Source of the DNA: Nitrosomonadales bacterium
GTDB taxonomy: Bacteria; Pseudomonadota; Gammaproteobacteria; Burkholderiales; Gallionellaceae
Length of the DNA stretch: 64,000 nucleotides
Assembly (NCBI GenBank): GCA_016214695.1
Contig: JACRNY010000006.1
Coordinates: 124,001-188,000, forward strand
Reading direction: 5' to 3'
Part shown: positions 12,769 through 22,706 of the stretch, in pieces
Layout of the letters: every line of letters starts with the position of its first letter
Numbering within the stretch: the stretch's first letter is position 1
Position numbers and translations under genes: made by a program
The notes under the pieces: generated by a model
Database searches by the model: none
Told to the model about the DNA's origin: nothing
What the model saw: only the letters and a program-made list of their open reading frames with translations

Positions 12769-14430
12769 TTAGACAGTGGTTCCCAGAAGTTCGGCGGCAT
12801 GCTTGCGCGTGGTTTCGGTGATCGTCACCCCGCCCAGCATGCGCGCGATCTCCTCGATGCGCTCGGCCTCGTTCAGCACGCGGATACTGCTCAAGGTCTT
12901 GCCCGCATGGGCGGCCTTGCTCACCTGCCATTGCGCGTCGGCCTGTGCCGCCACTTGCGGCAGGTGGGTGACGCACATCACCTGGTGGCGCTTGCCCAGT
13001 TGTTTGAGCAGGTTGCCGACGATCTCGGCCACGCGCCCGCCGATGCCGCTATCCACTTCGTCGAAGATCAGCGTCGGTACGGTGGCGGCGCGGCTGGCGG
13101 CGACCTGGATGGCCAGGCTGATGCGCGACAGTTCGCCGCCGGAAGCGACCTTGGCCAGGTTGCGGAAGGGCGTGCCCTGGTTGGCCGCCACCTGGAATTC
13201 CACCATCTCCAGGCCGTGCATATTGCCTTCGTTCAGCGGCAACAGGGCGACGGAGAACTTGCCGCCCTGCATCGCCAGCGTCTGCATGGCGGCGGTGATC
13301 TCCTTCGACAATGCATCTGCCGCGCTGATGCGCGCTTCGCTCAGTTTCATCCCCTCGCGCAGATAATGGCCGCGCGCGGCTTCGTCCTGTTTCGCCAGTT
13401 CGGCCAGGTCGGCGTTGCCGCCCAGTTCGTCCAGCCGTGCCGCGACCTTCGCCAGTACCTCGGGCAACTGCTCCGGCGGTACGCGGTATTTGCGCGCGGC
13501 CTCGACCACGTCGGCCATGCGCTGCTCCTGCTGGCGCAACTGCTGCGGGTCGGTATCCAGCCGCTGCTGGTAATGACGCAGTGCGTACACGGCTTCCTGC
13601 AGCTCGTTCTGTGCGCTCTCCAGCATGGTCAATGTGTCCTGCAAGCCGCTGTCGAACTCCAGCCCGCCGCGCAGGCGCGCGGTCAGCGCGTTGAGCTGCG
13701 CCAGGCAGGCAGTGTCGGATTCGGACAGCACCTCGACGCCGAACTGTGCGGTCTCCAGCAGGCTGGCGGCATGCGACAGGCGCGCATGGTCGGCCTGCAA
13801 GGCCGTCCACTCGGCCACCGAGAAATTCAGGGTCTCCAGCTCGCGGCGCTGGAACGAGAGCAACTCGCGTTCGGCGGCCACCGCCTCGGCGTTCTGTTCC
13901 AGTTGCTGGCGGCGGCGGTGCAGCGTCTGCCATGCCTTGAACGCGGTGGCGACTTCTTCCACCTGCCTGCCCAGCCCGGCATGGCTGTCCAGCAGGTCGC
14001 GCTGGGCATCGGCACGCAACAGCGACTGGTGTGCATGCTGGCCGTGGATGTCGAGCAGCATCTCGCCCGCTTCGCGCATCTGCTGCAGGGTGGCTCCGCG
14101 CCCGTTGATGAAACCGCGCGAACGCCCGGCCACATCCAGCACGCGGCGCAACAGGCAAACGCCCTCGTCGCCCTCCAGTTCCTGCTCGCGCAGCCATGCC
14201 TGCAGCTGCGGCAGCCGGGCGATGTCGAACTCGGCGCTGATGTCGGCCTTCTCGCAGCCGGTACGCACCATGCCCGCATCCACGCGTTCTCCGAGAGCAA
14301 GTGATAAAGCATCGATAAGTATGGACTTGCCCGCACCGGTCTCGCCGGTCAGCGCGGTGAAGCCGGAGGAGAAGTCGAGATCGAGGGTGTCGACGATGAC
14401 GAAATCGCGGATGGTGAGATGCTTGAGCAT
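12769..14430 (-). CDS. recN: DNA repair protein RecN
   Basis: SMC-like ATPase for double-strand break repair. Walker A TGETGAGKSILIDAL at about residue 29, a long coiled-coil centre (about 150-365), then the ABC signature ASGGELSRISLA and Walker B TLIFDEVDSGIGG, followed by the D-loop/His region CVTHLPQVAAQAD. 553 residues is the family length. It starts one base after the nadK stop, so the two are probably cotranscribed. Confidence 0.97.
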   Translation of the reverse strand: MLKHLTIRDFVIVDTLDLDFSSGFTALTGETGAGKSILIDALSLALGERVDAGMVRTGCEKADISAEFDIARLPQLQAWLREQELEGDEGVCLLRRVLDVAGRSRGFINGRGATLQQMREAGEMLLDIHGQHAHQSLLRADAQRDLLDSHAGLGRQVEEVATAFKAWQTLHRRRQQLEQNAEAVAAERELLSFQRRELETLNFSVAEWTALQADHARLSHAASLLETAQFGVEVLSESDTACLAQLNALTARLRGGLEFDSGLQDTLTMLESAQNELQEAVYALRHYQQRLDTDPQQLRQQEQRMADVVEAARKYRVPPEQLPEVLAKVAARLDELGGNADLAELAKQDEAARGHYLREGMKLSEARISAADALSKEITAAMQTLAMQGGKFSVALLPLNEGNMHGLEMVEFQVAANQGTPFRNLAKVASGGELSRISLAIQVAASRAATVPTLIFDEVDSGIGGRVAEIVGNLLKQLGKRHQVMCVTHLPQVAAQADAQWQVSKAAHAGKTLSSIRVLNEAERIEEIARMLGGVTITETTRKHAAELLGTTV

Positions 14431-15303
14431 TTAGAGCGTTTGATTCCAGAGCAGTTTTTCGCGCAGGGTATGGTAGTAGCTGTGTCCCTTGGGATGCAGC
14501 AGGCAGACCGGCTCGATATAGCGGGAGACGGACACCTTGTCGTCGCGATGCAGGTCGAAATGGGTATGCCCGTCGAAACGGACCCGCGCCTCGTCCGCCC
14601 GGTGCATCAGTATCTCCAGCTGCGCATCGCTCTTCAGCACGATGGGCCGGTTGCTCAGGGTATGCGGCGACACCGGCACCAGCGCGATCGCCTCCAGCGC
14701 CGGATGCAGGATGGGACCGCCGGCTGACAGTGCATAGGCGGTGGAACCCGTGGGCGTGGAGACGATCAGGCCGTCGGCGCGCTGGTTGTACAGGTATTCG
14801 CCATCGATGAGCACTTCGCATTCGATCATGCTGCTGTTGTTGCCGCGATGGATGACCACGTCGTTGAACGCAAGCGAGTCGAAGATCTGTTTGCCGCCGC
14901 GCGATATGGCGGCGCTCAGCAGCATGCGCTGTTCGGTGACATAGTCGCCGCGCAGCATGCCGGAGATGGTGCGCTGCATGGTATCGAGGGAGATATCGGT
15001 GAGGAAGCCCAGCCGCCCCTGGTTGACGCCGACCAGCGGTATGTTGAACGGTGCCAGTGTGCGTGCGACATTGAGCAGCGTACCGTCGCCGCCCAGCACG
15101 ATGGCCAGATCGACCTTGCCGCCCATCTCGGCCAGGGCGATCTCGCTGTAGGGATGGCGCTTGAGATGGGAACCGGTCAGGTTGTCGACCACCACCGTCA
15201 GGCCCATGTTCGCCAGGAAATCGGCCAGCTTCAGCAACGGCTCGGCGATCTCCAGCGACTTGTACTTGCCGATCAGGGCGATGGTCTTAAAGGTCGGATT
15301 CAT
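14431..15303 (-). CDS. nadK: NAD kinase
   Basis: Phosphorylates NAD to NADP using ATP or polyphosphate. The GGDGT motif (AIVLGGDGTLLNVART) lies near residue 70 and the NE/D-type motif follows in SLAFNDVVIHRG; TPTGSTAYALSAGGP is the third conserved block. 290 residues. First gene of nadK-recN-bamE-dapB and divergent from hrcA across about 95 bp. Confidence 0.97.
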   Translation of the reverse strand: MNPTFKTIALIGKYKSLEIAEPLLKLADFLANMGLTVVVDNLTGSHLKRHPYSEIALAEMGGKVDLAIVLGGDGTLLNVARTLAPFNIPLVGVNQGRLGFLTDISLDTMQRTISGMLRGDYVTEQRMLLSAAISRGGKQIFDSLAFNDVVIHRGNNSSMIECEVLIDGEYLYNQRADGLIVSTPTGSTAYALSAGGPILHPALEAIALVPVSPHTLSNRPIVLKSDAQLEILMHRADEARVRFDGHTHFDLHRDDKVSVSRYIEPVCLLHPKGHSYYHTLREKLLWNQTL

Positions 15304-15398
15304 AGTGCGCGATTAAACCATATCGGGCGTACAGCCGCCACGAGCATGCATGAAGGCACGCCGCGACGTCCGGAGTCTTGGTGATAGAATCTGCCGTC

Positions 15399-16418
15399 AT
15401 GTTGAACGACCGCGCACAGATCCTTCTGAAAACCCTGGTGGAACGCTATATCAGCGACGGCCAGCCGGTCGGATCGCGCGCATTGCAGCAATTCTCCGGA
15501 CTGGAAGTCAGTCCTGCCACCATCCGCAACGTGATGGCCGACCTGGAAGCGATGGGTCTGGTCGCCAGTCCGCATACCTCTGCCGGCCGCATCCCAACCG
15601 CGCTGGGTTACCGCCTGTTCATCGACAGGCTGATGGTGGTGCAACCGCTCTCGGAAGCGCGCGTACAGCAACTGGAGAGCCAGTTGCAACCGGACAATCC
15701 CTCGCGCCTGCTGACCCAGGCCTCCAATGTGCTGTCCGAGCTCACCCAGTTCGCCGGTGTGGTCGCCACGCCCAAACGCGCCAGCATAACCGTGCGCCAG
15801 ATCGAGTTCCTGCGCCTGTCCGAAAAACGCGTGCTGCTCATCATCGTGATGCCGGACGGCGAGGTGGAGAACCGCGTACTGGTGACGCACAAGGATTACA
15901 GCCAGGCGCAACTCACCGAGGCAGGCAACTTCCTCAGCCAGCATTACGCCAACCTCGCCTTCGGCGACATCCACCAGCGCATGCAGAACGAACTGCGCCA
16001 GCTGCAGCACGACATGACCGCGCTGATGAGCGCGGCGATGGCGGTGAGCGACGAGGCCATCGCGCGCAAGAGCGAGGATTACGTCATCAGCGGCGAACGC
16101 AACCTGCTGCACATCAACGATCTCGCCGCCAACATGAACCAGCTGCGCAACCTGTTCAATGTGTTCGAACAGAAGACCGAACTGCTGCAGCTGCTGGATG
16201 CCGGACGCCAGGCACCGGGCGTGCACATCTTCGTCGGCAACGAGTCCGGACTGGTCGGACTGAACGAATGCAGCGTGGTCAGCGCCCCCTACACTGCCGA
16301 CGGGCAGATCATCGGCACGCTCGCCGTGGTCGGCCCCAAGCGCATGAACTACGAACGTGTCGTACCCATCGTGGATATCACCGCCAAACTATTGAGCAAC
16401 GCGCTCTCCCAACACTGA
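15399..16418 (+). CDS. hrcA: Heat-inducible transcription repressor HrcA
   Basis: Repressor of groE and dnaK operons that binds CIRCE elements. The winged-helix N-terminus ([34 protein letters not shown]) is followed by a GAF-like domain and the dimerisation region. The start is the ATG at 15399, where the family begins; upstream TTG and GTG codons in frame are less likely. About 339 residues. I see no CIRCE inverted repeat upstream of this gene itself. hemH follows by 7 bp. Confidence 0.95.
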   Translation: MLNDRAQILLKTLVERYISDGQPVGSRALQQFSGLEVSPATIRNVMADLEAMGLVASPHTSAGRIPTALGYRLFIDRLMVVQPLSEARVQQLESQLQPDNPSRLLTQASNVLSELTQFAGVVATPKRASITVRQIEFLRLSEKRVLLIIVMPDGEVENRVLVTHKDYSQAQLTEAGNFLSQHYANLAFGDIHQRMQNELRQLQHDMTALMSAAMAVSDEAIARKSEDYVISGERNLLHINDLAANMNQLRNLFNVFEQKTELLQLLDAGRQAPGVHIFVGNESGLVGLNECSVVSAPYTADGQIIGTLAVVGPKRMNYERVVPIVDITAKLLSNALSQH

Positions 16419-16425
16419 ACCGACG

Positions 16426-17514
16426 ATGTCCTATCAAGCCGAACCTTCATACACCCACGGTACGCCGGAAAAGACCGGCATCCTGCTGGTCAATCTGGGC
16501 ACGCCGGATGCACCCACGCCCAGGGCTGTGCGCACCTACCTCAAGGAATTCCTCAGCGATCCGCGCGTCGTGGAGATACCGCGCGCGCTCTGGTGGCTCA
16601 TCCTCAACGGCATCATCCTCAACACGCGCCCGAAGAAATCTGCCGCGAAGTACGCCAGCATCTGGCTGAAGGAAGGCTCGCCGCTGCGGGTCCATACCGA
16701 GAAGCAGGCCGCCCTGTTGCAGGGCTTTCTCGGCCAGCGCAGCAAGGCGCCGTTCGTGGTCGAATACGCCATGCGCTACGGCAATCCTTCCATTCCGGGC
16801 GTGCTGCACAAGCTCAAGGAACAGAATTGCCAGCGCATCCTGGTCGTGCCCATGTATCCGCAATACGCTGCCAGCACCACTGCCACGGTGAATGACATCG
16901 TGTTCGCCGAGTTGCAGCGCATGCGCAACACCCCTGCCTTGCGCACCATCAAGCACTTCCACGACCATCCCGGCTACATCAGGGCGCTGGCAGGCAACAT
17001 CAACGACTACTGGCTGAAGAACGGCCGCCCGGAGAAGCTGCTGATGAGCTTCCACGGCCTGCCGCAATACACGCTGGACAAGGGCGACCCTTATCACTGC
17101 GAATGTCACAAGACCGGCCGCCTGCTGGCGCAGGAACTGGGACTGCAGCCCGGGCAATATTCCATCAGCTTCCAGTCGCGCTTCGGCAAGGCGGCCTGGC
17201 TGCAACCTTATACCAGCGCGACACTGAAGGAATGGGGAAAACAGAAGACCGGACGCGTGGATGTGGTCTGCCCCGGATTCGTGGCCGACTGCCTGGAGAC
17301 GCTGGAAGAGATCGCCATGGAAGGCAGGGAGGATTTCCAGCATGCGGGCGGCGGCGAATATCACTATATCCCCTGCCTCAACGGCCGCGACGACTGGATA
17401 CGGGCTCTGACCGACCTGGTCGCGGACAATCTGCAGGGCTGGCTGGTCGAAACGGATGCTGCCGAACTGGAACAGGGCCGGCTGCGCGCGCTGGCCATGA
17501 ACGCCAAGCGCTGA
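16426..17514 (+). CDS. hemH: Ferrochelatase
   Basis: Inserts Fe(II) into protoporphyrin IX, the last step of heme synthesis. The protein opens with [14 protein letters not shown]; the catalytic His is in LLMSFHGLP and the acidic metal-path residues in [13 protein letters not shown]. The extended segment [13 protein letters not shown] is typical of the proteobacterial enzyme. 362 residues. It ends 6 bp before the end of the convergent ycgR-like gene. Confidence 0.97.
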   Translation: MSYQAEPSYTHGTPEKTGILLVNLGTPDAPTPRAVRTYLKEFLSDPRVVEIPRALWWLILNGIILNTRPKKSAAKYASIWLKEGSPLRVHTEKQAALLQGFLGQRSKAPFVVEYAMRYGNPSIPGVLHKLKEQNCQRILVVPMYPQYAASTTATVNDIVFAELQRMRNTPALRTIKHFHDHPGYIRALAGNINDYWLKNGRPEKLLMSFHGLPQYTLDKGDPYHCECHKTGRLLAQELGLQPGQYSISFQSRFGKAAWLQPYTSATLKEWGKQKTGRVDVVCPGFVADCLETLEEIAMEGREDFQHAGGGEYHYIPCLNGRDDWIRALTDLVADNLQGWLVETDAAELEQGRLRALAMNAKR

Positions 17515-17520
17515 ATCCTG

Positions 17521-18243
17521 TCAGCCCAGGCTGATCCGCTCTGCTTCCAGCTGGATGATATAGCGCTGGATGACGTTGGCAGCCCCTCTGCTCAGCCCTT
17601 CGAACTCCAGACCGATACGGCACATCTGCTCTCCGCTCCTGGTCGTTGTCGACGCCCAGATGCCGCGCACCCGCAAATTCGTGGGGACCGCCCCGATCAC
17701 CGGCAGTGTGATGCTGCATCCTTCCAGCAGAGCGCCTTGCGAGAACATCTCGGGCGGCATCCCCCTGATGGATATCCCGACGCCGCCCACGCTGATATCG
17801 ACGACGGTCGCTTCCAGCACCCCGGTATCGGTCGGTATCCTGCAGATCAGCGCATTGCTTCCCTGCGGGGTGCCCAGCCTGAAATATTCCCTGCGCTGCA
17901 CACGCTCGATGACGGCCGGAACAAGCATGGAAAAGGCCTCTCCATCCTGCAGCTCGACCAGGCGCAGGTGCGTCGCGTGCCAGCGCACCTTGACCCCGGT
18001 TTGCGTCACGAACGAAACGTATTTGCTGTTGGTGATCTTCTCGTTGACCTGCTCATCGGAACTGGCATCCATATAGACATGGTTCCCTTCCGAACTCACT
18101 CCCAGCACCGAAGTCACCATGCCGACACCTTCCGCGGTGTCCAGATTGATCGCCACCCGGTGTTTCGCAAGATCTTCCAGAATGAAGACGATCTCCTTGC
18201 GGTTATGCAGTGCGAAAGGCGAATCTTCCACGTGGTGCGTCAT
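17521..18243 (-). CDS. YcgR-type PilZ c-di-GMP effector (flagellar brake family)
   Basis: Likely c-di-GMP receptor. The N-terminal YcgR domain (about residues 10-105) precedes a PilZ domain. The c-di-GMP binding signature is complete: RxxxR in VQRREYFRL and D-x-S-x-x-G in VDISVGGVGI. In enteric bacteria YcgR slows the flagellar motor when c-di-GMP is high; no flagellar gene is in this window, so the target here is unknown. 240 residues, soluble. It lies 92 bp downstream of a diguanylate cyclase on the same strand. Confidence 0.9.
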   Translation of the reverse strand: MTHHVEDSPFALHNRKEIVFILEDLAKHRVAINLDTAEGVGMVTSVLGVSSEGNHVYMDASSDEQVNEKITNSKYVSFVTQTGVKVRWHATHLRLVELQDGEAFSMLVPAVIERVQRREYFRLGTPQGSNALICRIPTDTGVLEATVVDISVGGVGISIRGMPPEMFSQGALLEGCSITLPVIGAVPTNLRVRGIWASTTTRSGEQMCRIGLEFEGLSRGAANVIQRYIIQLEAERISLG

Positions 18244-18335
18244 CGTTGCCTGCCAACCCGATATTTAAACTGTGTGTACCCGGCGATCCCTTGTGCGGAG
18301 CCGGCCCCTGTCATCCAGGAGCGCATTCTGCCGCA

Positions 18336-20030
18336 TCAGGCGAAGAACTTGTAGTTGTTCCTGCCGCTCTCCTTGGCGGCATACATGGCATCGTCGGCAT
18401 GCTTGATCAGCGTCTCGTCGTCCGCCGCATCATCGGGACAGATGCTGATACCGATGCTGAACGTGATGACCAGATCCCTGTCTCCGATCCGGTGCGGCTC
18501 GGACATCGCGGCGATGATCTTGCGCGCGACTGTTTCGGCATCCGCCGCTACGCCGACTTCCGCCAGCAGGATCATGAACTCGTCGCCGCCCTGGCGGCAG
18601 ATGGTATCGGATTCGCGCACGCAGGATCTCAGGCGATCGGCGACCGATTGCAGCAGCATGTCGCCGGCCAGGTGACCCATCGTGTCGTTCACCGATTTGA
18701 ACTTGTCCAGATCGAGGAACAGCAAGGCACTTTTCTTGTTGTGGCGCGCCCCGGCCAGCAGGGCATGCCTGAGCCGGTCGGAGAACAGCGCCCGGTTGGG
18801 CAGGTGCGTCAGCGAGTCGTAGTGCGCCAGATGCTCGATGCGCGCCTCCGCCTCCTTGCGCTTGGTGATATCCGAGAACAGCGCGATGTAGTTGATGATC
18901 TCGTCATGGGCGTTCTTCACGGTGCCGATCGACAACCATTCCGCATAGATCTCGCCGCTCTTGCGCCGGTTCCATATCTCGCCCTGCCACATGCCGGTCT
19001 CGTTGATGGCGCGCCACATCGCCTGATAGAACTTCTCATCCTGCCGGCCCGAGCGCAGGATGTTCGGATTCTTGCCGATGACCTCTTCCTCGGTATATTG
19101 GGTGATCGTGTAGAAGGCCGGGTTGACCGCGATGATCCTCAGCTGCGCGTCGGTGATGACGATGGCCTCGCCGCTGTTGTCGAACATCTTGACGAACAAT
19201 TGCAGACGCTCGTTGGCATGTTCCAGCTTCTCGACCAGCAGATTGAAGTTCTTCGCCATCTCGCCGATGTCGGGATTGTTGGTGTCGACGTCCGCGCGTC
19301 TGGACAGGTTCATGTCGCGCTGTATCTCGGCCATCGCCTGCTGCAGGTTGCCGATGGGGCGGGTGATGTTGCGCACGATGACCATGCGCACGAACATGGT
19401 GATGACGACGAGCAACAGCACCTGCAGCGCGGCGTGGCCGATCCACATCCAGTCCTCGATCTCGGCGAGCTGCGCCAGCTCTTCGGACAGATCGATGGTC
19501 ACGCTGGCCGCCCCGTTCACGCTCCCCGCCTCGGTGATATGGCAAAGCATGCAGTTGGTGCCGCGAAAATCCTGCTTGGCGATGAAAGGCACCACCACAC
19601 GCAGCGCGGGCCGGCCGTTCTCGTCGGTCAGCTCACGGAACAGCGTCCTGCCGGAGGAAAGCACCTCGCGATCCATATCGTCCACCGGCGCTTCCTCCGG
19701 CAAGCCGGGGCCGAACTGTTCCACCACCGCGCGGCCGCGCACGATGCGCAGTTCGATGATGCCGCGCGATTGCGACATCTTGCTCAGCAGCATCCTGCGG
19801 TTCTCGGGATCGGATATCTGGCCGGTCAGCATCAGCATGTTCATGCCGTTGATGAGACCGTTGGCGGTCTCTTCGGCGCGCACTTCGGCCGCGCGATCGA
19901 CCTGCTCGTCGAAGCGGTCCAGCATCCATTCCGTGAGAGCGAAGAACAGGATGATCAGCGTACCCTGGATCAGGATGTGCAGCTTCTCCTGCACGCCGGT
20001 GGCACGCCAGCCGTTTATGAGGTCCTTCAT
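18336..20030 (-). CDS. Membrane diguanylate cyclase with periplasmic CxxCH sensor, HAMP, PAS and GGDEF
   Basis: Makes c-di-GMP. Start chosen at the ATG at 20030, preceded by GGGAGGGG; earlier in-frame starts run into orn. Order in 564 residues: membrane helix (about 17-37), periplasmic region with C160-M-L-C163-H164 (predicted c-type heme site, as in DUF3365/Tll0287-like sensors), second helix (about 195-215), HAMP, PAS (AIVITDAQLRIIAVNPAF) with PAC, then GGDEF. The active site RQGGDEF is intact, and an inhibitory-site RESD lies just upstream, so product inhibition is likely. The cofactor is inferred from the motif. Same strand as orn and the YcgR-type gene. Confidence 0.92.
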   Translation of the reverse strand: MKDLINGWRATGVQEKLHILIQGTLIILFFALTEWMLDRFDEQVDRAAEVRAEETANGLINGMNMLMLTGQISDPENRRMLLSKMSQSRGIIELRIVRGRAVVEQFGPGLPEEAPVDDMDREVLSSGRTLFRELTDENGRPALRVVVPFIAKQDFRGTNCMLCHITEAGSVNGAASVTIDLSEELAQLAEIEDWMWIGHAALQVLLLVVITMFVRMVIVRNITRPIGNLQQAMAEIQRDMNLSRRADVDTNNPDIGEMAKNFNLLVEKLEHANERLQLFVKMFDNSGEAIVITDAQLRIIAVNPAFYTITQYTEEEVIGKNPNILRSGRQDEKFYQAMWRAINETGMWQGEIWNRRKSGEIYAEWLSIGTVKNAHDEIINYIALFSDITKRKEAEARIEHLAHYDSLTHLPNRALFSDRLRHALLAGARHNKKSALLFLDLDKFKSVNDTMGHLAGDMLLQSVADRLRSCVRESDTICRQGGDEFMILLAEVGVAADAETVARKIIAAMSEPHRIGDRDLVITFSIGISICPDDAADDETLIKHADDAMYAAKESGRNNYKFFA

Positions 20031-20071
20031 CGCCCCTCCCTGTCCGCGCAGGCGGTGCCTGCCGGATCTTT

Positions 20072-20617
20072 TTATAGTTTGATGAAATGCTCGCGGTAAT
20101 GCTTCATTTCGGCGATGGACTCGTAGATGTCCGCCAGTGCCTCGTGCTTGCCGTGTTTCTTGATGCCGTTCGCCACCTCCGGTTTCCAGCGCTTCGCCAG
20201 TTCCTTGAGCGTGCTGACGTCGAGGTTGCGGTAGTGGAAATAATCCTCCAGCTTGGGCATCCAGCGCGCCAGGAAACGGCGATCCTGGCAGATGGAATTG
20301 CCGCACATCGGCGAGGTGCGGATCGGCACATATTCCTTGAGGAATTCGATCATCTGCGCCTCCACCGTCGCTTCGTCCAGCGTCGCGGCCTTGACCTTGT
20401 CAATGAGGCCGGATTTGCCGTGGGTGGATTTGTTCCAGTTGTCCATGCCGTCGAGCACGCTGTCCGGCTGGTGCACCACCAGCACGGGGGCTTCGGCAAC
20501 CGTGTTCAGGTCGCCATCGGTCACCACCAGGGCGATCTCGATGATGCGGTCGCTATCCGGGAAAAGCCCCGTCATCTCCATGTCTATCCAGACGAGGTTG
20601 TTTTGGTTTTGTGCCAT
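20072..20617 (-). CDS. orn: Oligoribonuclease
   Basis: DEDDh 3'-5' exonuclease that hydrolyses very short RNAs, including pGpG, the linear product of c-di-GMP breakdown. The first acidic pair is in [11 protein letters not shown], then [17 protein letters not shown], and the His of the active site in [16 protein letters not shown]. 181 residues, normal length. It lies 41 bp upstream of the diguanylate cyclase, which fits its role in c-di-GMP turnover, and is divergent from the M48 protease gene. Confidence 0.97.
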   Translation of the reverse strand: MAQNQNNLVWIDMEMTGLFPDSDRIIEIALVVTDGDLNTVAEAPVLVVHQPDSVLDGMDNWNKSTHGKSGLIDKVKAATLDEATVEAQMIEFLKEYVPIRTSPMCGNSICQDRRFLARWMPKLEDYFHYRNLDVSTLKELAKRWKPEVANGIKKHGKHEALADIYESIAEMKHYREHFIKL

Positions 20618-20682
20618 AATCCGCCGCAGTTCCTGTTATTGAGTCCGGTGCATTGTCGCACAGCCGCAGCGCCCAATCCACG

Positions 20683-21939
20683 ATGAATACCACGCAATTT
20701 ACCGCCCTCTTTGTCTCCGCCCTGCTCACCAATGCCATCGTCAAACTCTGGCTGGCATGGCGACAGCTCGATCATGTCGCCGCGCACCGCGCGGAAGTCC
20801 CCGTCGCCTTCCGCGACAAGATCGACCTTGCCGCCCACCAGAAGGCCGCGGATTACACGCGTGCACAGGTGCTGTTCGGCATCGTCGCAGTCCTGTTCGA
20901 CACCGTCCTGCTGCTTGTCCTGACCATAGGCGGCGGCATCCAGTGGTTCAGCGAATGGATCCCGGCCTTGTCGGACAACGTCCTGCTGCAGGGCGCCGCT
21001 GTCATCGTCGCCGTGCTGATGCTGCAATCGCTGCTGGAGATGCCGTTCGACCTCTACCGCACCTTCAGCATCGAGGCCCGCTTCGGCTTCAACAAGATGA
21101 CACTCAAGCTCTACCTGAGCGATGCCGCAAAGAGTCTGCTGCTCGGCGCCGCACTCGGCCTGCCTCTGCTGTTCGGCGTATTGTGGCTGATGGAGCGCAT
21201 GGGCGAACTGTGGTGGCTGTACGTATGGGGCGTCTGGGTGGTGTTCAACCTGCTGATACTGTTCATCTACCCCACCTTCATCGCGCCGCTGTTCAACAAA
21301 TTCGAACCGATGCGGGACGAAACACAAAAGACGCGCATCGAAGCGCTGCTGGCCAGATGCGGCTTTGCCGCCAGCGGACTGTTCGTGATGGACGGCAGCA
21401 AACGCAGCACGCACGGCAATGCCTACTTCACCGGCTTCGGCAAGACCAAGCGCATCGTGTTCTTCGACACGCTGCTGCAGCGTCTCACCCCGGACGAGAT
21501 CGATGCCGTGCTGGCACACGAGCTCGGGCACTTCAAACACCGCCATGTGCTGAAACGCATCGCGCTGACCTTCATCGTCAGCCTGGGCTTCCTGTGGCTG
21601 CTGGCGCAACTGCTGCATGCCGACTGGTTCTATGGGGGGCTCGGCGTGAGCTCGCAATCGACGGCAGTGGCACTGCTGCTGTTCGTCATGGTGCTGCCGG
21701 TGTTCACCTTCCTGCTGCATCCGCTCGCCTCGGCCTACTCGCGCAAACACGAATTCGAGGCCGATGCCTACGCCGCGCGGCATACCGACGCGAATGACCT
21801 TTCCAGCGCACTGGTCAAACTGTACCAGGACAACGCCAAGACACTGACCCCCGATCCGGTGTACGCTACCTTCTACGAGTCGCACCCGCCCGCGCCGATC
21901 CGCATCGCGCATCTACAAAGAAAAGGAGAAAGCAAATGA
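20683..21939 (+). CDS. M48 family metalloprotease (Ste24/CAAX-protease-like)
   Basis: Integral-membrane zinc protease. HELGH at about residues 278-282 with third ligand Glu in KHEFEADAYAARH near residue 356; several hydrophobic helices on either side of the catalytic domain, as in Ste24p relatives. Prenylated substrates do not exist in typical bacteria, so the natural substrate is unknown; quality control of membrane proteins is likely. I use the ATG at 20683; a TTG 30 bp upstream is possible. Its stop overlaps the start of the cytochrome gene as ATGA. Confidence 0.9.
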   Translation: MNTTQFTALFVSALLTNAIVKLWLAWRQLDHVAAHRAEVPVAFRDKIDLAAHQKAADYTRAQVLFGIVAVLFDTVLLLVLTIGGGIQWFSEWIPALSDNVLLQGAAVIVAVLMLQSLLEMPFDLYRTFSIEARFGFNKMTLKLYLSDAAKSLLLGAALGLPLLFGVLWLMERMGELWWLYVWGVWVVFNLLILFIYPTFIAPLFNKFEPMRDETQKTRIEALLARCGFAASGLFVMDGSKRSTHGNAYFTGFGKTKRIVFFDTLLQRLTPDEIDAVLAHELGHFKHRHVLKRIALTFIVSLGFLWLLAQLLHADWFYGGLGVSSQSTAVALLLFVMVLPVFTFLLHPLASAYSRKHEFEADAYAARHTDANDLSSALVKLYQDNAKTLTPDPVYATFYESHPPAPIRIAHLQRKGESK

Positions 21940-22241
21940 AGAAATATCTCTTTCTGGCCTTGCTCGCCGCCAGCGCAGCCCACGCCGAACCGTTCGCCAA
22001 AGGCAACGCCGAGAGCGGCAGGCAACTCGTCGCCAAATACGACTGCAACAGCTGCCACAAGGGCAAGATGGGCGGCGACGGCAGCGCCATCTACACCCGC
22101 GCGGACCGGCGCGTGACCAGCGCCGACATCCTCATCGACCGCATGGAACAATGCTCCGGCGCGATCGGCAAGCAACTCACCGAACAGGAGAAGCTGGATC
22201 TCGCCGCGCACCTGAACAAGACCTATTACCATTTCAAGTGA
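21936..22241 (+). CDS. Small periplasmic class I cytochrome c
   Basis: A 101-residue c-type cytochrome. The signal peptide (MKKYLFLALLAASAAHA) should be cut near residue 17; the single heme site is C37-N-S-C40-H41. Candidate distal Met ligands are M45 and M70. Translation is probably coupled to the protease upstream (4-bp overlap). Electron partner unknown; a soluble monoheme carrier of this size can serve an oxidase or dehydrogenase. An AAAGGAGAAAG sequence gives a strong ribosome-binding site. Confidence 0.9.
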   Translation: MKKYLFLALLAASAAHAEPFAKGNAESGRQLVAKYDCNSCHKGKMGGDGSAIYTRADRRVTSADILIDRMEQCSGAIGKQLTEQEKLDLAAHLNKTYYHFK

Positions 22242-22248
22242 GGCGATC

Positions 22249-22587
22249 ATGGCTTTTGTCTGCGACCTGAGCAACAAGAACTGCAAACCCTGCGAGGGCG
22301 GCATCCCGCCGCTATCGCCCGATGAAGCGAACACGCTGCTCAAGGAACTTGACGGCTGGAGTCTCAACGACAACCACATCAGCAAGAACTTCGAGTTCAA
22401 GAACTACTACCAGGTGCTGGCCTTCGTCAACGCCGTGGCCTGGATGACGCACCGTGAAGACCACCACCCCGACATGGCGGTGAGCTTCAACCAGTGCCGC
22501 GTGGATTACACCACCCACGCCATCGGCGGTCTGTCCGAGAACGATTTCATCTGCGCCGCGAAAGTGGATGCGTTGTTCAAGATTTGA
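22249..22587 (+). CDS. phhB: Pterin-4a-carbinolamine dehydratase
   Basis: Recycles 4a-hydroxytetrahydrobiopterin in the systems studied. The family signature THREDHHPDM is intact and the fold is complete (DGWSLNDNHISKNFEFKNYY to DFICAAKVDALF). No aromatic amino acid hydroxylase is nearby, so another role (moonlighting or molybdopterin/folate-related) is possible. 112 residues; the first 20 hold three Cys (CDLSNKNCKPCEGG), often seen in bacterial members. Confidence 0.9.
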   Translation: MAFVCDLSNKNCKPCEGGIPPLSPDEANTLLKELDGWSLNDNHISKNFEFKNYYQVLAFVNAVAWMTHREDHHPDMAVSFNQCRVDYTTHAIGGLSENDFICAAKVDALFKI

Positions 22588-22626
22588 AACCGGGCTCCTC
22601 ACGCATTCGCCCGGCAATCTATAGCA

Positions 22627-22660
22627 CCGTTCGCCCTGAGCCTGTCGAAGGGTTGAACGG
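22627..22660. repeat. Copy B3 of the CCTTCGAC/GCTCAG dispersed repeat
   Basis: A short form of family B in the phhB-rsgA gap: CCGTTCGCCCTGAGCCTG continues to GTCGAAGGGTTGAACGG, with inverted ends CCGTTC / GAACGG. Confidence 0.8.
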
Positions 22661-22706
22661 CGCTCAGAACTGTCCGTTCCCGCTTCACTTGATCGGTAAT
22701 TAAAGT

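Noticed and set aside
15304-15398. CIRCE element before hrcA
   Set aside because: No TTAGCACTC-N9-GAGTGCTAA or close variant is present in the hrcA-nadK gap.
18210-20099. A 629-codon plus-strand frame opposite the diguanylate cyclase
   Set aside because: Antisense shadow of a protein with clear HAMP, PAS and GGDEF domains; no ribosome-binding site and no recognisable domain.
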